A DNA stretch of 64,000 nt, taken from positions 124,001 through 188,000 of the forward strand of contig JAODTK010005552.1 in assembly GCA_026419785.1 (NCBI GenBank). The letters are read 5' to 3'. Numbering within the stretch: position 1 is the stretch's first letter; each line of letters starts with the position of its first letter. Below the pieces are notes generated by a model. It had not been told where the DNA came from, did no database searches, and worked only from the letters and a program-made list of their open reading frames with translations. Shown in pieces: positions 22,690 through 34,750 of this stretch. This stretch comes from Sclerodactyla briareus. Lineage: Eukaryota > Echinodermata > Holothuroidea > Dendrochirotida > Sclerodactylidae. The position numbers and the translations under genes are program-made.

Positions 22690-23245
22690 GCATTTAGGTG
22701 TGTGGTGGGGGGGGGGGGAGGGCGCACGCCCCATTTCTAGGTCACCACTCAGGATTTGGACGGAAGTGTAATGTAACAAATCCTGTGGAGGCCGGGTCTA
22801 TTTAAATAGGGCGAGTTGCGATGAAAGACAAATCACCACCACACCCCCGGACAATAGTTTTTATTGTCAACTATTCTGCAGAAGAAACTTGACCTTCTGA
22901 TAGATAAGGTAACCCGCTCAGCAGAGGATGGAGATTAAACAAACGTGTTCTGGCGCAGGAGAGCTCAAATAAAGTTGAAATTGGGATAATTAATTTGGAT
23001 TTACTTCAAATCTAATAACACTATGCGAACATAAATGTAGCTAATGCTACCAGTAGCAAGCTTCATCCACCCACCAAGTTTCAACTGAATCGCATGTATG
23101 GTTTAAAGTTATGACTGAACGTGACGAACAGAAGGGAGGGACGAACGAACGGCGAACGAACGAACGACGACGAACGAACGAACGAACGGACGGAGAGACA
23201 TGATGACGAGTTGTAGAGCTGCTCTCCCTCATCTACAAGTATATG
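22690..23245 (+). mobile_element. 0.6-kb dispersed repeat, copy 2
   Basis: This copy is homologous to 10485-11110 in the same orientation, with the same start (AGCATTTAGGTG) and the same end (GAGCTGCTCTCCC). It carries a G run with GGGCGCACGCCCC, so its 5' side overlaps the G-run hairpin pattern. A short ACGA-rich array (GAACGAACGAAC units, 23135-23190) has expanded near the right end, where copy 1 has only a few diverged units. Confidence 0.75.
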
Positions 23246-23274
23246 AACAGTCGTCTCATATCAGTAATGACTTG

Positions 23275-23585
23275 ATTTTCTCATCTTTTTCTTGTCACTA
23301 CTTCTTCTCCTTTTTTCTGTTCCTCTTTTCTCCTTCGTCTTATACCGGTTGCTCACCCCTTTTTTTTCTCTTCGTGTTTTCATTGTTTGTTTGTTATGTA
23401 TGTTAATACTCAAAGGCTCTCCGCCGGGCGGTGAATTAACTGTTTTATACAGTCTTTTTTACCGGTCTCCCCGTCTTTCCAGTACGTCTAATCATTTGGA
23501 CGATATATTGCTATTTCTGATACTTACTTTTATGTTTGTTCTGGCATGATAAATGAATCGAAATGAATTGAATTGGTATTGACTG
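23275..23585 (+). repeat. LINE 3'-end-like segment
   Basis: A CT-rich tract (23279-23390) is followed by TCCGCCGGGCGGTGAATTAA and then ATAAATGAATCGAAATGAATTG, resembling a GAAAT-type LINE tail. Many invertebrate LINE 3' UTRs combine a T-rich part, a CGCCGGGCGGTGAA-like stretch and a short pentanucleotide tail. No coding part is joined to it. Confidence 0.4.
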
Positions 23586-24402
23586 ATATGAACTATACAA
23601 TCGATTTTTTTTAACATAGTATCAGGACTCAAAAGTCATTTCGTGGATAGACTCCTGTGGCGAAACGAACCACAATATTGTTATGGCCAGCCGGCTTTTT
23701 TTATTTTTTTTTTTCATTCGACGGACCGGTATCACCATATTCTCCAAAATTGAAATTATTTGAGTGCTGTAATAATTTTTGACTGAAGTTCTCCTCGTCA
23801 GATGATGCAATCGAGGATGGCTTTCGTTTTCCCATATCTTGATGCTTATTTTCTCCGAATATTCAAAGGCTGGATGGAGCTTATGGAATCCCGTCAAATT
23901 CAAAATTGACAACAACACATATCGTTTTTGTTATATGCCTCTCATTTTTTTCAAAGAACATTAAGGAACAAAAGGAATGAAATACCGACCAGAGGATATA
24001 CAGACATGTAGTCACTATTGGGTCACTCCCTTCATAGCATAATTTGACTGCAAGTATAGCTTGCCGTTTCTATAATTGCCAACACACACCTGTACTTAAT
24101 ATGTGCATTGTCTAACCCTGCCAGGTCTCGTCCTGATTGATACAGATGGAAGAACCCAGCGTTCGATTCTGTTCGGTCTCGAATACGGTGTCTCGTCACT
24201 CTATATATGCACTGCAAACATTCGTCTCCGATATCTGTGGGACGATATTTTTGCAAACATAGATCCGTCCTTCGTTTTGGGTGTTGATGTATCAATTTCG
24301 CCTATTACCAAATTACAAGGTGTGGAAACATGATATCAGCTCAAGAAGATTAATTCTCTAACTTTTACGATTCCCTATCTTTGAAATTTAAAATTAAAAT
24401 AT

Positions 24403-24505
24403 GAGAATTATTTTATTATTATTATTCTTATTATTATTATTTTACTTATTATTATTATTATTATTATTATTATATTATCTTATTAATCATTTTATTATTA
24501 TAGTT
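24403..24505. repeat. TTA microsatellite
   Basis: Interrupted TTA/TTAT repeats on the 3' side of the minus-strand LINE fragment at 24510-24935, where its tail would be. Confidence 0.9.
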
Positions 24506-24509
24506 GATT

Positions 24510-24935
24510 CTCCTCACAACTTTTCATGGTTGATGTACCTATGCGTCCTGACATCGGAATACTACCCGATTCTGGGAGGGTCTAGTGCTCGGCGATATGG
24601 GAGCGGTGCCAGAGAATTGCGGCTTTGAGAAGGTCTGTACCTCGTGATTAAATGTATGCTCAGTAATGTTGTTGATCAAGTCTGGGTGGGGTAGCTCCTA
24701 GTGCGCCGACCACTTCAGGTACCACTCTGGCTTTCACTTTTCACATCCTCTGTTATTTCGAGTTTCAGATCCTGGTACCTGTTGAGCATTCCATTGTTCC
24801 TTCGTACGATGTTGGTATCGTACGTGACTGCTACATCTACTATTTTTCACGCTTTAGTCCCTTTGTCGACGATTACAAAAAAAAAAGGTCTGGTCTTCTA
24901 TCTTTAGACCCTGTCCGTTTCTAATTTCGTATCCT
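24510..24935 (-). pseudogene. LINE C-terminal fragment (VVxVVGALGAxP type)
   Basis: Minus-strand translation gives VIVDKGTKA (about 24850-24875), IVDVAVTYDTNIVRR (about 24800-24845), NNGMLNRYQDLKLEITEDVK (about 24740-24798) and, after frameshifts, VVGALGATPPRL (about 24672-24708). This succession, a V-D-[IV]-[AS] strand, a KYxDLKxEI helix and a VxGALGxxP turn, closes the pol of many invertebrate non-LTR elements, where I know it from general familiarity. The LLGTARILRKVL-like end is not clear. TTA/ATT microsatellites on both sides bound the fragment. It is broken and non-functional. Confidence 0.7.
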
Positions 24936-24939
24936 ATAG

Positions 24940-25085
24940 GATTATTTATTATTATTATTATTATTATTATATTCAATTTATTATTATTATTATTATGTTA
25001 TTATCATCATCATCACATCATCATCATCTATCATCACAGCATCAATCATCACAATCATTCTTCTCCTCCTCCTCCCTCTTCTCCT
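24940..25085. repeat. ATT / ATC / TCC microsatellite chain
   Basis: ATT repeats pass into ATC repeats (25000-25060) and then CTCCTCCTC (25061-25085), a compound simple repeat produced by successive unit drift. Confidence 0.85.
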
Positions 25086-25454
25086 CCAATAACCTTGTTG
25101 TTCGTTGACCCTGGATCCTAAAGGCGGTGGGTAGTATCTATCAAGTAGCTTATATATCACAAAAATAATTTTCTACATAACATTGATTATTTAATTTAGG
25201 TCAATTGCTATTTGACGGGCTGTGGCGGCGTTGTCAATTAGATTCGCGTCTTCGGCCCCATGGCTTGCTCGCAATCTCGCGGAGATATAATGTGCTGACG
25301 TAAAAAGAGTCCGTAAGGTAGCCTGAACTTCTCCAACTATTGGATTTTGGGGACCCTTTGTTCATTGGCGAACTCACTGGTCGCAGGGCCAGGCAAGCGG
25401 GGTGTTACACCCCCCAATAATTTCGTGCCGTCGCAAGTTTTCGATCTGTCGGCG
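25086..25454. other. Unassigned non-coding stretch
   Basis: No gene is supported. The right end near 25380-25440 has GGGCCAGGCAAGCGGGGTGTTACACCCCCC, another short G/C stem-loop of the hairpin-element type. Confidence 0.35.
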
Positions 25455-25615
25455 AAAAGGAGTAAAGAAGGAAAGAAAAGAAAGGAAAGAGGAGAGGGGA
25501 AAAGAGAGTAAAGATGAGAGGAGAAAAGAGAAGAGGAAGGGAAAAAAAAGTGTTAATGAGAGTGAGCGGAAGACAGGGAATGGAAAAAGGAATAGAAAGA
25601 AAAACGAAGGCCGAC
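25455..25615. repeat. Polypurine tract (G/A-rich)
   Basis: About 160 bases are almost free of pyrimidines on the plus strand (AAGGAAAGAAAAG and AGAGGAGAGG themes). Such a tract can form triplex DNA. A spurious lysine/arginine/glutamate-rich frame crosses it and is not a gene. Confidence 0.8.
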
Positions 25616-26924
25616 TTTAATTATCGGCTATTTCGATTTTGGTTCTTCAATCTAATTGCCCCATTCAACGTCGCAAGATAAGGCCCTCCGGCAAACATAT
25701 ATTGTGACGGCCCTTCGCCGTCGTGCAATCGGCGCAATTCGGCAAAAGGGGGAATAGGCGTTAGCATTTTGTCCATGATACTGACATTCTTTGAAGTTTT
25801 GTTTCTGGTCCTATATCTCAGAATTCCATAAAAAAAAATCAAATCCAATTTTGCTGAAAACAATTAAAAAAAAAAGATTTCTCAATGAAACTGAAACAGC
25901 CGGTTTTAGGCGGGAAATCAGCATGCGTGAGCAAGTACAGCCTACAAGGCGAGAGATCGAGGGCACACCCCCCGCATTTTTTTTAGATAAAAATTCATGC
26001 AGAAACTACCCAACTTTGAGCAAAGAATAAGTTAAAATCTAGTTAGAGATACCCAATCATATTTGGAAAGAAGAGTACTAAATGGCCGAAACTTGCCGAT
26101 CAATTGCCCATTGAGGTGTCAATTTTTGCGCGCTGCTCGCTTTCGCGCGCAGTGCGTATAGATGGTCTGCTTCATACCGAGCTGGAGCAAAAATTGGGCA
26201 TTGTTTAGGATTCCCGCGTACGTGGTGAGCGCGATAATTATTGAACGCCCAATTTACTGAATTATTGCACCAGATTGCATCTAAGGACGTTTCAATATTC
26301 AAAAAAATTTTTCCAAAATGGGAGGGGGCACCTCCCCCATATCAGTCCCATTGCCAATTCCGTCGGCAAGAATAATCTCTACACGCCACAAATCCTCAAC
26401 TCCTTCGCTACGCGCCCCTGCCTGGCCCGCCCGTTTCCATTTAAAGTCTGTTGGTTTACATCTCCATAGCGACACTGAATGTTTTGCGTGACATAGAAGA
26501 GGTCGTGTGTTCTCCTACTAGAACCATATAATCTAATGTGCCCGATCGCGAGAACGCAAGCGTGCGGTAAGACTAGTGAAGAATAGCTTCGGGTTCAAAG
26601 GCCGACCATAGCTTCGCACGTGGCGTTCATTGTGCCCATGCAAACGTCATAATTTGTTTCCATTCTTCTGGCCTGTTGACCATGTATGTTTACCGTCCAA
26701 TACAGTCTACGTGAGATCTACCGCAATAGATTGGCCTAGTTATGGCTGCCAATCGCTGCTATGATCTCTGTTCTCTCGCCACAGGTTGCTTCCACTTGTG
26801 CGGAACCAACAGAAGATAGAATTGGGAAAGATATCACAGGTCACTTCATACTGAAGCGAACAATTTATCACTCTTACCGATGTGGACTTCCCACCATGAT
26901 TGAATTATAGGGTCTCTAGTGCCC
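25616..26924. other. Unassigned stretch with a CGCGC stem-loop
   Basis: No gene is supported. A stem-loop, TTTTTGCGCGCTGCTCGCTTTCGCGCGCAG, lies at 26125-26153 and recalls the CGCGC hairpin of the 17.9-18.7 kb array. GGAGGGGGCACCTCCCCC at 26321-26338 is another G-run/C-run hairpin. Confidence 0.45.
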
Positions 26925-26925
26925 A

Positions 26926-27950
26926 TTATTATATCCCCACTTCGGGGATATTATGGTTTTTTGGGGCTTCGCCGTCTCCGCCGACCGCCGCGTCCCGCGC
27001 CGCTTCCGCTTCCGCGCTTCGCGTCCGCGTCGCGTCCGCCCCCGCCGCATTTCTTGTTAGCGCAATACTCTCCAACCCTTTGGTCGTTTGAGCCGGAACT
27101 TGGCAACAAGCCGCTTAGTGAAATCTCCGGTCATGAGTTCGAAAGTGGTCGTCTCCACATGCCCGGGGTCCGCTAATTTGCATGAATTTCCTCCACGATG
27201 GAAGATTTTCCGTTAGCGCAATAACTCTCCACACTTTGTGTCGTTTTGAGCCGAAACTTGGCCACATGTCCACTTAGTGAAATCGCGGTGAGTTCGAAAG
27301 TGGGCGTCGCCACATTAGCGGGGTCCGCTAATTTGCATAATTTCACGATTGGAAATTTTTCCCGTAGCGCAATAACCTCTTTACAGCTTTAATATCCGAT
27401 TGTCTGAAACTTGTACACTTGGTTCCTCCCTAGTGAATCTCGGATGATTCGGAAGTGGGCATCACTGTACTGCTGGGGGCCGCTAATTTTGCCTCATTTT
27501 CGCGAAAATTTTTCAAGTTAGTCGGATTTGAACGAAACTTGGTGGAACGAACTATAGTTGAATTCGAAAAATGTGGAGGTCATTTCAAGGTCATCAAAGG
27601 TCAAATTTGTGAAATTATGCGATTTTCCAAACTTTGTCAGATTTTAAACGAAACTTGGTGGAACGAACTATAGTTGAATTCGAAAAATGTGGAGGTCATT
27701 TCAAGGTCATCGGAGGTCAAACTTGCAAAATTTATGCGATTTTCCAAACTTTCTCAGATTTGAACGACTTGGTGGCTTTGGGGCTCATTTTGGTTCCGCA
27801 CAAAGTTAGAAGTCTTCAAGCCACATTTGCAAATTCACATAATTCATGTGCCTATCAACACCCCTGGTTACAACAAACTTGGTGGATGAAGTTTGTCTTG
27901 GTTTCTGACCAAAATGGGGGTCTTTAGGGGTGTTAGATACTTCTTCCCAA
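26926..27950 (+). mobile_element. TATCCCC-hairpin repeat family, copy A
   Basis: It opens with ATTATTATATCCCCACTTCGGGGATATTATGG, whose TATCCCC/GGGGATA arms form a 7-bp stem (26931-26951). A GCC/CGC-rich leader follows (26970-27050). The body has recurring blocks with CGTTAGCGCAATA, GTGGGCGTCGCCACATT and GGTCCGCTAATTTGCATAA. A ~120-bp internal tandem comes next, with GAACGAAACTTGGTGGAACG at about 27530 and 27650. It ends near TGGTTTCTGACCAAAATGG. Copies occur at 51385-52200 (plus) and 62690-63300 (minus). There is no credible coding frame. Autonomy and class are unknown. Confidence 0.75.
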
Positions 27951-28369
27951 TGATTGCTCAAAAGGGGGAATATACACTGGGCGGTTTCCCGCCTACCATG
28001 TCTAGTTCATATGGACCTTCTAATTGTTCCGAGTCGGGTCCTGATTGTAGAGAGAGATCCGGTTTCAGCATAGCATTGAAGTACCATCTCATATTCCCAG
28101 ATTTGAACTGGGGCTGAGGTTCGGGAATGTTTCGTTTCAAATAGGCAGGTGCTTTCCATATTTTCAGATGAATATTTGCATTGACCCAATTCATTTCTCG
28201 AACTAGGAAATGACGCAGGCAGAAACAGTGATCATTAGAATGTTGGGCCACGCACAGGCGCAGCGGTTCGTGTGAGAAGAATGGCGGTGTAAAAATACTT
28301 AATGGAAAGATAACTGTGATAATTGTTCACTCCGGAGCTAACATGAGCATCTCGAAATGCGACCGCTAT

Positions 28370-29210
28370 AAGTGTCCCACATGGTTGCGGACATGGTTTA
28401 TACTTTCAGTTACTAGTCCTACGCAAACAACTGGTGGATTTCACGGTTGGTTCAGACAATGTGCGAACACACAAAAAAAGTTACCACTCTACCTCATTGG
28501 GCCCAAGTTTGGTCAACATTCATCAAAGAATGACTGTTTTGCTTCTTTTCATCGGATGTTACGTTTTATTTCTACAGCAATATATGATGTTGCAACCAAA
28601 AGTCCGCAACAGCTGAAAAGAGCACCCCAAAGGAAAATGGTGACACAGTCTAATGTACTGTAAATTTTTACACAATATGGCCCTGTATGCCCTTTAATGA
28701 CCTTTGACCCCGACCTTCACAAGGTCCAACAGGTCTCATGGGTCAAATGAACCTTCCGTTCCAAGTCGAGAAGGATACGTTTTTGGGGCCAGAATTAGGT
28801 GGGCAATTTTTCCACAACAGTGGCCCAGTGTGCCCTCCAATGAACTTTGACCCTCACATGGTCAAAGATGTCTCAAATGTCCCTGGACACTGGGTCCACG
28901 TTTGATCAACATCCATCAGAGAATATTTTTTTTGGAGGTCCGTAATGCGTCTTTCAACAGATGTGACCGTTTTATAACTCTATCGGCGCTATGTGACATG
29001 TATTACTTTGCATTCAAAATCAGTGAACAGGCTGAAAGAAGCACCATCCAAAGAACATCATGACACAGTTTCAAGAAAACTAGTGTACCTTGCAGGAGGA
29101 GACACATTTATAATTTTTACACTGGCCTATGGCCTAATGGCCTATATTGCTCTTTAATGACCTTTGACCTTGACCTTCGAGTTCAACAAAACTTGAGAAT
29201 TGTGTGACAG
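28370..29210 (+). mobile_element. GGGCCC/tgacctttgacc dispersed repeat
   Basis: Related in wording to the GATA-bearing elements: TTGGGCCCAAGTTTGGTCAACATTCATC, AGAATGACTGTTTTG, GACCTTTGACCCCGACCTTCAC, CAACAGGTCTCATGGGTCAA and GGAGGAGACACATTTATAA. Three sub-units recur with roughly 100-160 base spacing (the tgacctttgacc blocks near 28698, 28838 and 29159). The terminal hairpin TAGCTCAA was not found, so this is a partial copy or a sister family. Confidence 0.55.
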
Positions 29211-29725
29211 AGGGAACATGTCATTCCCTCCGGTACTTAAGTAGAGTGGGCAGGGAAGGAATGATTCGAAAGCAATTTAGCATATTATGTCCATATCATT
29301 TTTCAACTTCAGTTTTGTTTTTGCAGTACGACGTGGCCTGACTGGTACTGCTATTTGATAGAATTTAATAAGCAAAGTGAAATTTAACGTTCGCAAACAA
29401 TTTTCAAGGTCTAATATACTAATTCACTCATTGACACATATTTCTCTGTTTCTCACTATTCTTTTTGTTGTCTGCAAGTAATGCACACTACCAACCCTAA
29501 TATTTCTCCGCAGTAATGTTGCGAAGCAAATTAATTGATGAAGAAATGTTTACAAAGTGTGGGGGGGGAACAACAAAGCGAAACATTTTGTTGAAAACCA
29601 GACATTTTCATGACAGTTAAACTACTCTTTACTTGTCATAATCACTTGATATATTCATATGTTACACTGATAAGATACATTACTATATTTACACAGCAAA
29701 TGATTGTCCTGACTGCACCAATCAA
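29211..29725. other. Unassigned non-coding stretch
   Basis: No gene is supported. A short G run lies near 29561-29568. Confidence 0.4.
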
Positions 29726-29870
29726 GGCGGCGTCATGGTGGACGGGGGGGGGGGACGCGTCCCCCCAAAGTTGTTGGGGGGACGCATTGCATTTTGTCCT
29801 TTGTCCCCCCTCCCCCACTCGTCCCCAATATTTGAGCCCGACTGCTATTTTCGGCTGACCAACTGTATCC
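29726..29870 (+). repeat. G-run/C-run hairpin element
   Basis: AAGGCGGCGTCATGGTGGAC, a run of 10 G, ACGCGTCCCCCC, AAAGTTGTTGGGGGGACGC, then CCCCCCTCCCCC and AATATTTGAGCCCGACTGC. There are two nested G-run/C-run pairs. The ACGCGT loop is itself palindromic. This copy closely matches the layout of the one at 20545. Confidence 0.65.
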
Positions 29871-32090
29871 GACTATCCTCAGCAACCACTTTGAACAAAT
29901 GTCATGATGACCTAACTGATCGAGTTAGGGAATCTCAATTCTGCTGCTCCATTGTCGAATTTTTTTGCGGCGCTGCGCCCGGATATTTCATGTGTCGTTA
30001 GTGTTCAACATATGATGTTCGTCTGCAGACATATGATGTTCCTTACAAAAATGCCTGAAATTTACTCTGGTGTTCTCATTATCAAGGAGAAGAAGGGTTC
30101 TCCTCCATCCCTATCGTTTACATGAAACTAGCTTCACCAGCTTAGGTGTGTCTCTCCTTATTGGACGTTGTCAAACAAATCGCTTATCTTAGGTGAAGAA
30201 GGTTGAGACGACGGGGGTAGGTCGACCACCTGGCGGGATTCTGTGATTTTTTTTTTATTTATTATGGTGCGATCCACATTTGTTGAAAGTTGAGTGCACT
30301 AGCTTTCACATACTATCACTATTGGGGCACACGGTGCGGCAGCGGAAATGCAGCCAGGGACGCCACCAATTACTTTTGTCCAGAAAGACCGATTCCCAAT
30401 TCCGTGTGAGAAAGGCTGTCTAAAAGGTGGAAGTCCAAATATTGCCAAATATTGCACACACCAAAACATGTTTGATCGGAATGCCACAAGTGAACGCTCT
30501 GTTGGTCCTGAAGTACAGAATGTTGGTGGGGGCGATGAGGCCAAGTCTCCCCCTTGCGGGGCCTATGATTTGTTTTGTGCAAAGATGGTCTATCCGCAAA
30601 TTTAAAATAGAGTATTCGGCAATCAATTTATGGGTGCTACCCTTTCTGAAAGTTGGGGTGCGTGCACGGTTCACATACTAATCGGGGCAGACACCGGTTG
30701 CGGTTGGAAACCCCATAAAATAGTCATCGAAGATTCGAGCAGGAAACGGCCACAATTTCGTGCAAATCATGTTAAAATTTTTGGTGAAGACAAGTTTTTA
30801 TTAATCCAAATTGCCTGTCTTTTAGATGGAATTTTCAAAGTGTAAACTTTTCGCGCGCCGATCGCGAGCAGTTGCGGTTTTCCTTCTGTGTTATACTCAT
30901 TTTGACACAAGTCTGGCTCCAAGTAGAAAATTCCTCCATGCGCCTGGTGGTCCGCAAAGAAGATAAAAACTGGGGCCGACTCTTTAAGTGAAAAACTCAT
31001 GGCCTGCCCTATCGTAAGTGATAGGTCAGAGAGTGGTCTGCAATGTCGATCGTTGGTCAAATTGGACCTGCAAAATCTCGCGCTTCTCGCGCGAACGTAG
31101 TGGTGGTGGCATTGTCCACTTCGATTGATCCGTTCATGACTGAAACCACCTCACTGGCATCGTATCTCAGAATTTCACAGCACCCCACGCAAAACCTTGA
31201 ATTGATCCCTATTGGGATAAGCTTTTGGAGAACCTTCCCTGAAATATAAAAAAATTGTTATCAATGTTAGGAATTCTGCTGACTGTCCCATGAGACATGG
31301 AGTTGACCGTTTCTGCAAATCTAGGGGGTCTGGCAAACGAAAAATTTTCTTTGTACGACTCCGCACCACCGTGGCGCTCCGCTTTTAGATGGGTATTCAT
31401 ATTGTCCGTCCCCCCCCCCACCCACCGACACAAATCGCCCGCCCGATTGGCAACAATATTGAAAAAAACACTGGAATCAATGCAGTTATAGGTTCTTCGG
31501 AGAATAAGATAATAACAGCCTTGTGGTAATTACCGACCAGCACAGCGGTTTTTATTTTTTGCTGAATTTCTTCAGATGATTTTTAGCATCTCTCGCTTAA
31601 TACAGTTCCTCAGCTAAGCGAATTATTAACAGCCCTGTTTGTCATTCCCAGCTAATAAAACAACCATGTTGTAGTTCGTCAGCCAAAAACGGGGATACTT
31701 TATGGGAGCGCAAACTGCTTTCAACAATTAATGCTATGTAATATCTCTTGCAGCATCCTGGTAGTGCAAACCCATGCTCAGCCAGTATATTACTCCAACT
31801 TCTCCGGCCAATCAGGAGATACCGTTCTTTAGGTATAACTTGTAAAATCATTTTGATGCTCTCTGTTATGAACTTTTGAGACTATCCCCTCGAGAGAGGG
31901 GTTTTCAAAAATTTATATCCAGCAGTCCTGGGGAGGAACTTTGTAAACACACTCCCCCTGACCTCTCCCACAGGCTTATTAGGGACCATCTCACTTTGAG
32001 GCACTCAAAAAATTGGAAAAAAGTGACACATTTCATGTACTTGAGGTTAACATTTATAAGAGCGTATGGCAAGGCGTTTTACTTCTTATT
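29871..32090. other. Unassigned stretch with two CGCGC stem-loops
   Basis: No gene is supported. TTTTCGCGCGCCGATCGCGAGC (30847-30868) and TCTCGCGCTTCTCGCGCGA (31076-31094) are stem-loops resembling those in the 17.9-18.7 kb array. A C run lies at 31411-31419. Overlapping short frames on both strands at 30299-31500 show no domain. Confidence 0.45.
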
Positions 32091-32092
32091 CG

Positions 32093-32605
32093 CTATGATG
32101 ATATCACCAATTATTTGATGATATCAGGAATTGAAGTGGTGGTGATATCAGCAATTATTTGATGATTCACCAAAAATTTGTTTGATATCATAATTGAATG
32201 GTTGATATCACTCAATTTTGATGATATCAAATATTTAATGATAGCACCAATTCAATTAATGATAGCACCAATTCAATTACTATATATTTGATGATATCAT
32301 CAAATATTGGGTGATATCATCAAAGATTAAGTATGATATTTAAATAATTAACTGAATAATTAAATGAATTGGTGATATGCACAAATGAATTGGTGATATC
32401 AGTTAATGTTTTGATGATATCACACTAATTACGCCAATTAAGATATCAGCAATTGTTTTGCTTATATAATCAAATGAATAGTGATATCTTCAAATGAATT
32501 GATGGTATCATCAAATCATTTAATGATTATCACAATTGATTGAGGGTATGTCTGAATTAATGATTATCCCATTCATTTGTTGATATCAGTAATTCAACCC
32601 GTGGG
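32093..32605. repeat. GATATC palindromic satellite, array 1
   Basis: An AT-rich tandem array with units of roughly 20-24 bp is built on the self-complementary core TTGATGATATCATCAA, alternating with GAATTGGTGATATCACCAATTC variants. Units occur in forms whose two sides switch, as expected for a palindromic unit. Long stretches can fold back or extrude cruciforms. Similar arrays lie at 37051-37132 and 37969-38600. Confidence 0.85.
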
Positions 32606-33654
32606 ACATCCGGCTGGCGCGTAATTCAGTTTGAGCACTGAGGAAGATTGACTTGGACGCTATGCAAGATCGGTGTGTGTGATGTGATAGCAGTGAGAGA
32701 AAAGGGGTTGGCGCACGGTCAACCAGCTGGTGTTGCCGCTTGCCGGGCCGAACAAGATTCATTGTTAGGGGCTAGGCTACCTGAGATCCTGGAATCCGCT
32801 CTCAACCAATTTGGGGTCTGGATCTTGGGCAAAAAAACACTTTAATATTTTGACATGGTGGGCGTGAGTTTTGAAGACTGACTCAACGAAAAAACGTCGG
32901 GAAGGCAACCAGCCGCACCCGCTCCTATCCTTCACTATGCTCCTTTTTGAGCTACTCAGGAGCGCGCCAGAAAGAGTTAGCAGACTCATCTCTCGCAAAA
33001 CAGCCTGTGTTTGTTGTCATTCTTCTACTAACAAACACATAATGATACCCCACACGACCCATTCTAAAAAAAGACGAGGTTTGGTTTTAACCCAAGCAGG
33101 TATAATCATATCACAACGAAATACTCTTTTCTACTTTTACTTTTCTCTTCTTTCTTCCCTCACTGGGAGTCTCCCGCTTTGTTAAGCGATCATAAGTTTT
33201 GGGAGATTCCTTACTTTGTATATATGCTTGTGAGAAAACAGAAATAAATATATCAATACAAATATCAAATCAATATCACTTGCAAAAACTATAGGCAAAT
33301 AAATCGAAAGAATCAGGAACACGGGCAGGAATCAGCGTGTTGGGGTCCCGGGGCACGCGGTATGTGGGGGCCCATAAGACAAGCTCACGGCACACTTGGA
33401 CACTCAAATTAGTGCTGGTAATATTCCCTCCGAAAATATTTTTTTTTTTTTTTTTTAACCAGAAACTTTATGCCGATGAAAAAAAAAAATATCATTGATA
33501 TAGTGTGTGGTTACACGTACCCCCTATACTGTGGCATGTATGAACAAGAACCCACTGTTTTCCGGAGGGGCAGTATATCCTGTTATATATGCGTTAATGC
33601 ATGAATCCCCCCCACCCCCTTAGGAACAAATAAATAAATCAGTCAACTGAGATG
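32606..33654. other. Unassigned non-coding stretch
   Basis: No gene is supported. The frame at 32871-33185 has no recognisable domain. Homopolymer runs of T (about 33439-33456) and A (about 33480-33489) are present, and a C run lies near 33607. Confidence 0.4.
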
Positions 33655-34750
33655 AACCAGAAAAGCGAAAGGCTTGCTCTTAGTGATTCCTTGACTCGGT
33701 CTGACAACCTATAGCTAGAAACGTGGACAGGGAGCCACGCAGGAGAGTGCACCAGCATTATAAGAAAATAACACCTGACAAATTTCCTCGTTATCCCAAC
33801 CAACCAACCGGGGTCGATGTACTCTTGATAAGAAAGCTACACACTGAAATTAAAGATTTTCAGACTTTGGACCTTGGTGACCTCAGACGTTCTCTGACCT
33901 GACCCCAAAAACAATAGGGTTATATTGTACCATTTCTGAGGAACAAACCATTACCAAGACGGGCTCATACAGACCCAAGTGAAGTTGAGTTATCATGTTA
34001 CATAGCCCAAAATTGGGAAACATATCGACTATTCATCAAATTCAATCTTTGATCAAATTCACTCCGATAAATTAAAATACAACTAGCGGTCCTGTAGAAC
34101 TACTCTGGCCCATAAGAAAGCTACACCACCAATTTCAACCTGATCGACGACTAACCATTCTCTTCCGACTTATTCTTGTTTTTACAAGGCCCCCATTCAC
34201 ACTTTGACTTCTGGTGACTTCAAGATGCCTTGACACTGCCCCAAAAACAATAGGTCATTGTACTCATAATGGGAACACACATACCAAGTATGAACACTCG
34301 ATCCATAAAGTGGTGTCAGTTATCATGTGAACGAGCTAAAATGCCAAAAATTGCCATTTTTCCCAGACATGACCCCTGATCTACACCAAAACAAATAGCG
34401 TGTTTCCTTACTCCTCATGAGACAAGCTGCATACCGAATGTAAATCTGAGCGGACCAGGCCATACTGACTTATCGTTTCACAAGATTTTAAACTGGACCT
34501 TCTGACATTAGATGACCTTCGCTGACCCCCAGAAAAAATAGGATAATGTACTTCATGATAGGGAACCATATATCAGTTATGAATTTGATCCATTCGCTTT
34601 AGCGGGGGTTATCGTTGTTAAAGAGGTACGGAATCGTCACACACACAATACACAAAATACACAAAAACACACTACACCACACCACACACACATTATTGAT
34701 CTGCATAGATTCCATTCTGACGTCGCAAGGACTCAAAACCAAGAAAGCAG
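33655..34750 (+). mobile_element. CAATAGGGTT repeat element, copy 1
   Basis: The left edge, TTAGTGATTCCTTGACTCGG, matches the left edge at 55480. The body holds about five ~150-bp half-units of two kinds that partly alternate. One has CAATAGGGTTCATGTACTCATCATGGGGAAC-like wording. The other has GGTCCTGTAGAACTACTC with AAGAAAGCTACAC. Between them lie TTTTCAGACTTTGGACC and GACCTGACCCCAAA. It ends with a CA-rich microsatellite (34637-34692) and GATTCCATTCTGACGTCGCAAGGA, matching 57000-57045. No coding frame is credible. Confidence 0.75.

Noticed and set aside
32093..32605. Regularly spaced palindromic repeats considered as a CRISPR array
   Set aside because: Units are contiguous and diverged, with no unique spacers, no cas genes, and an animal repeat context.
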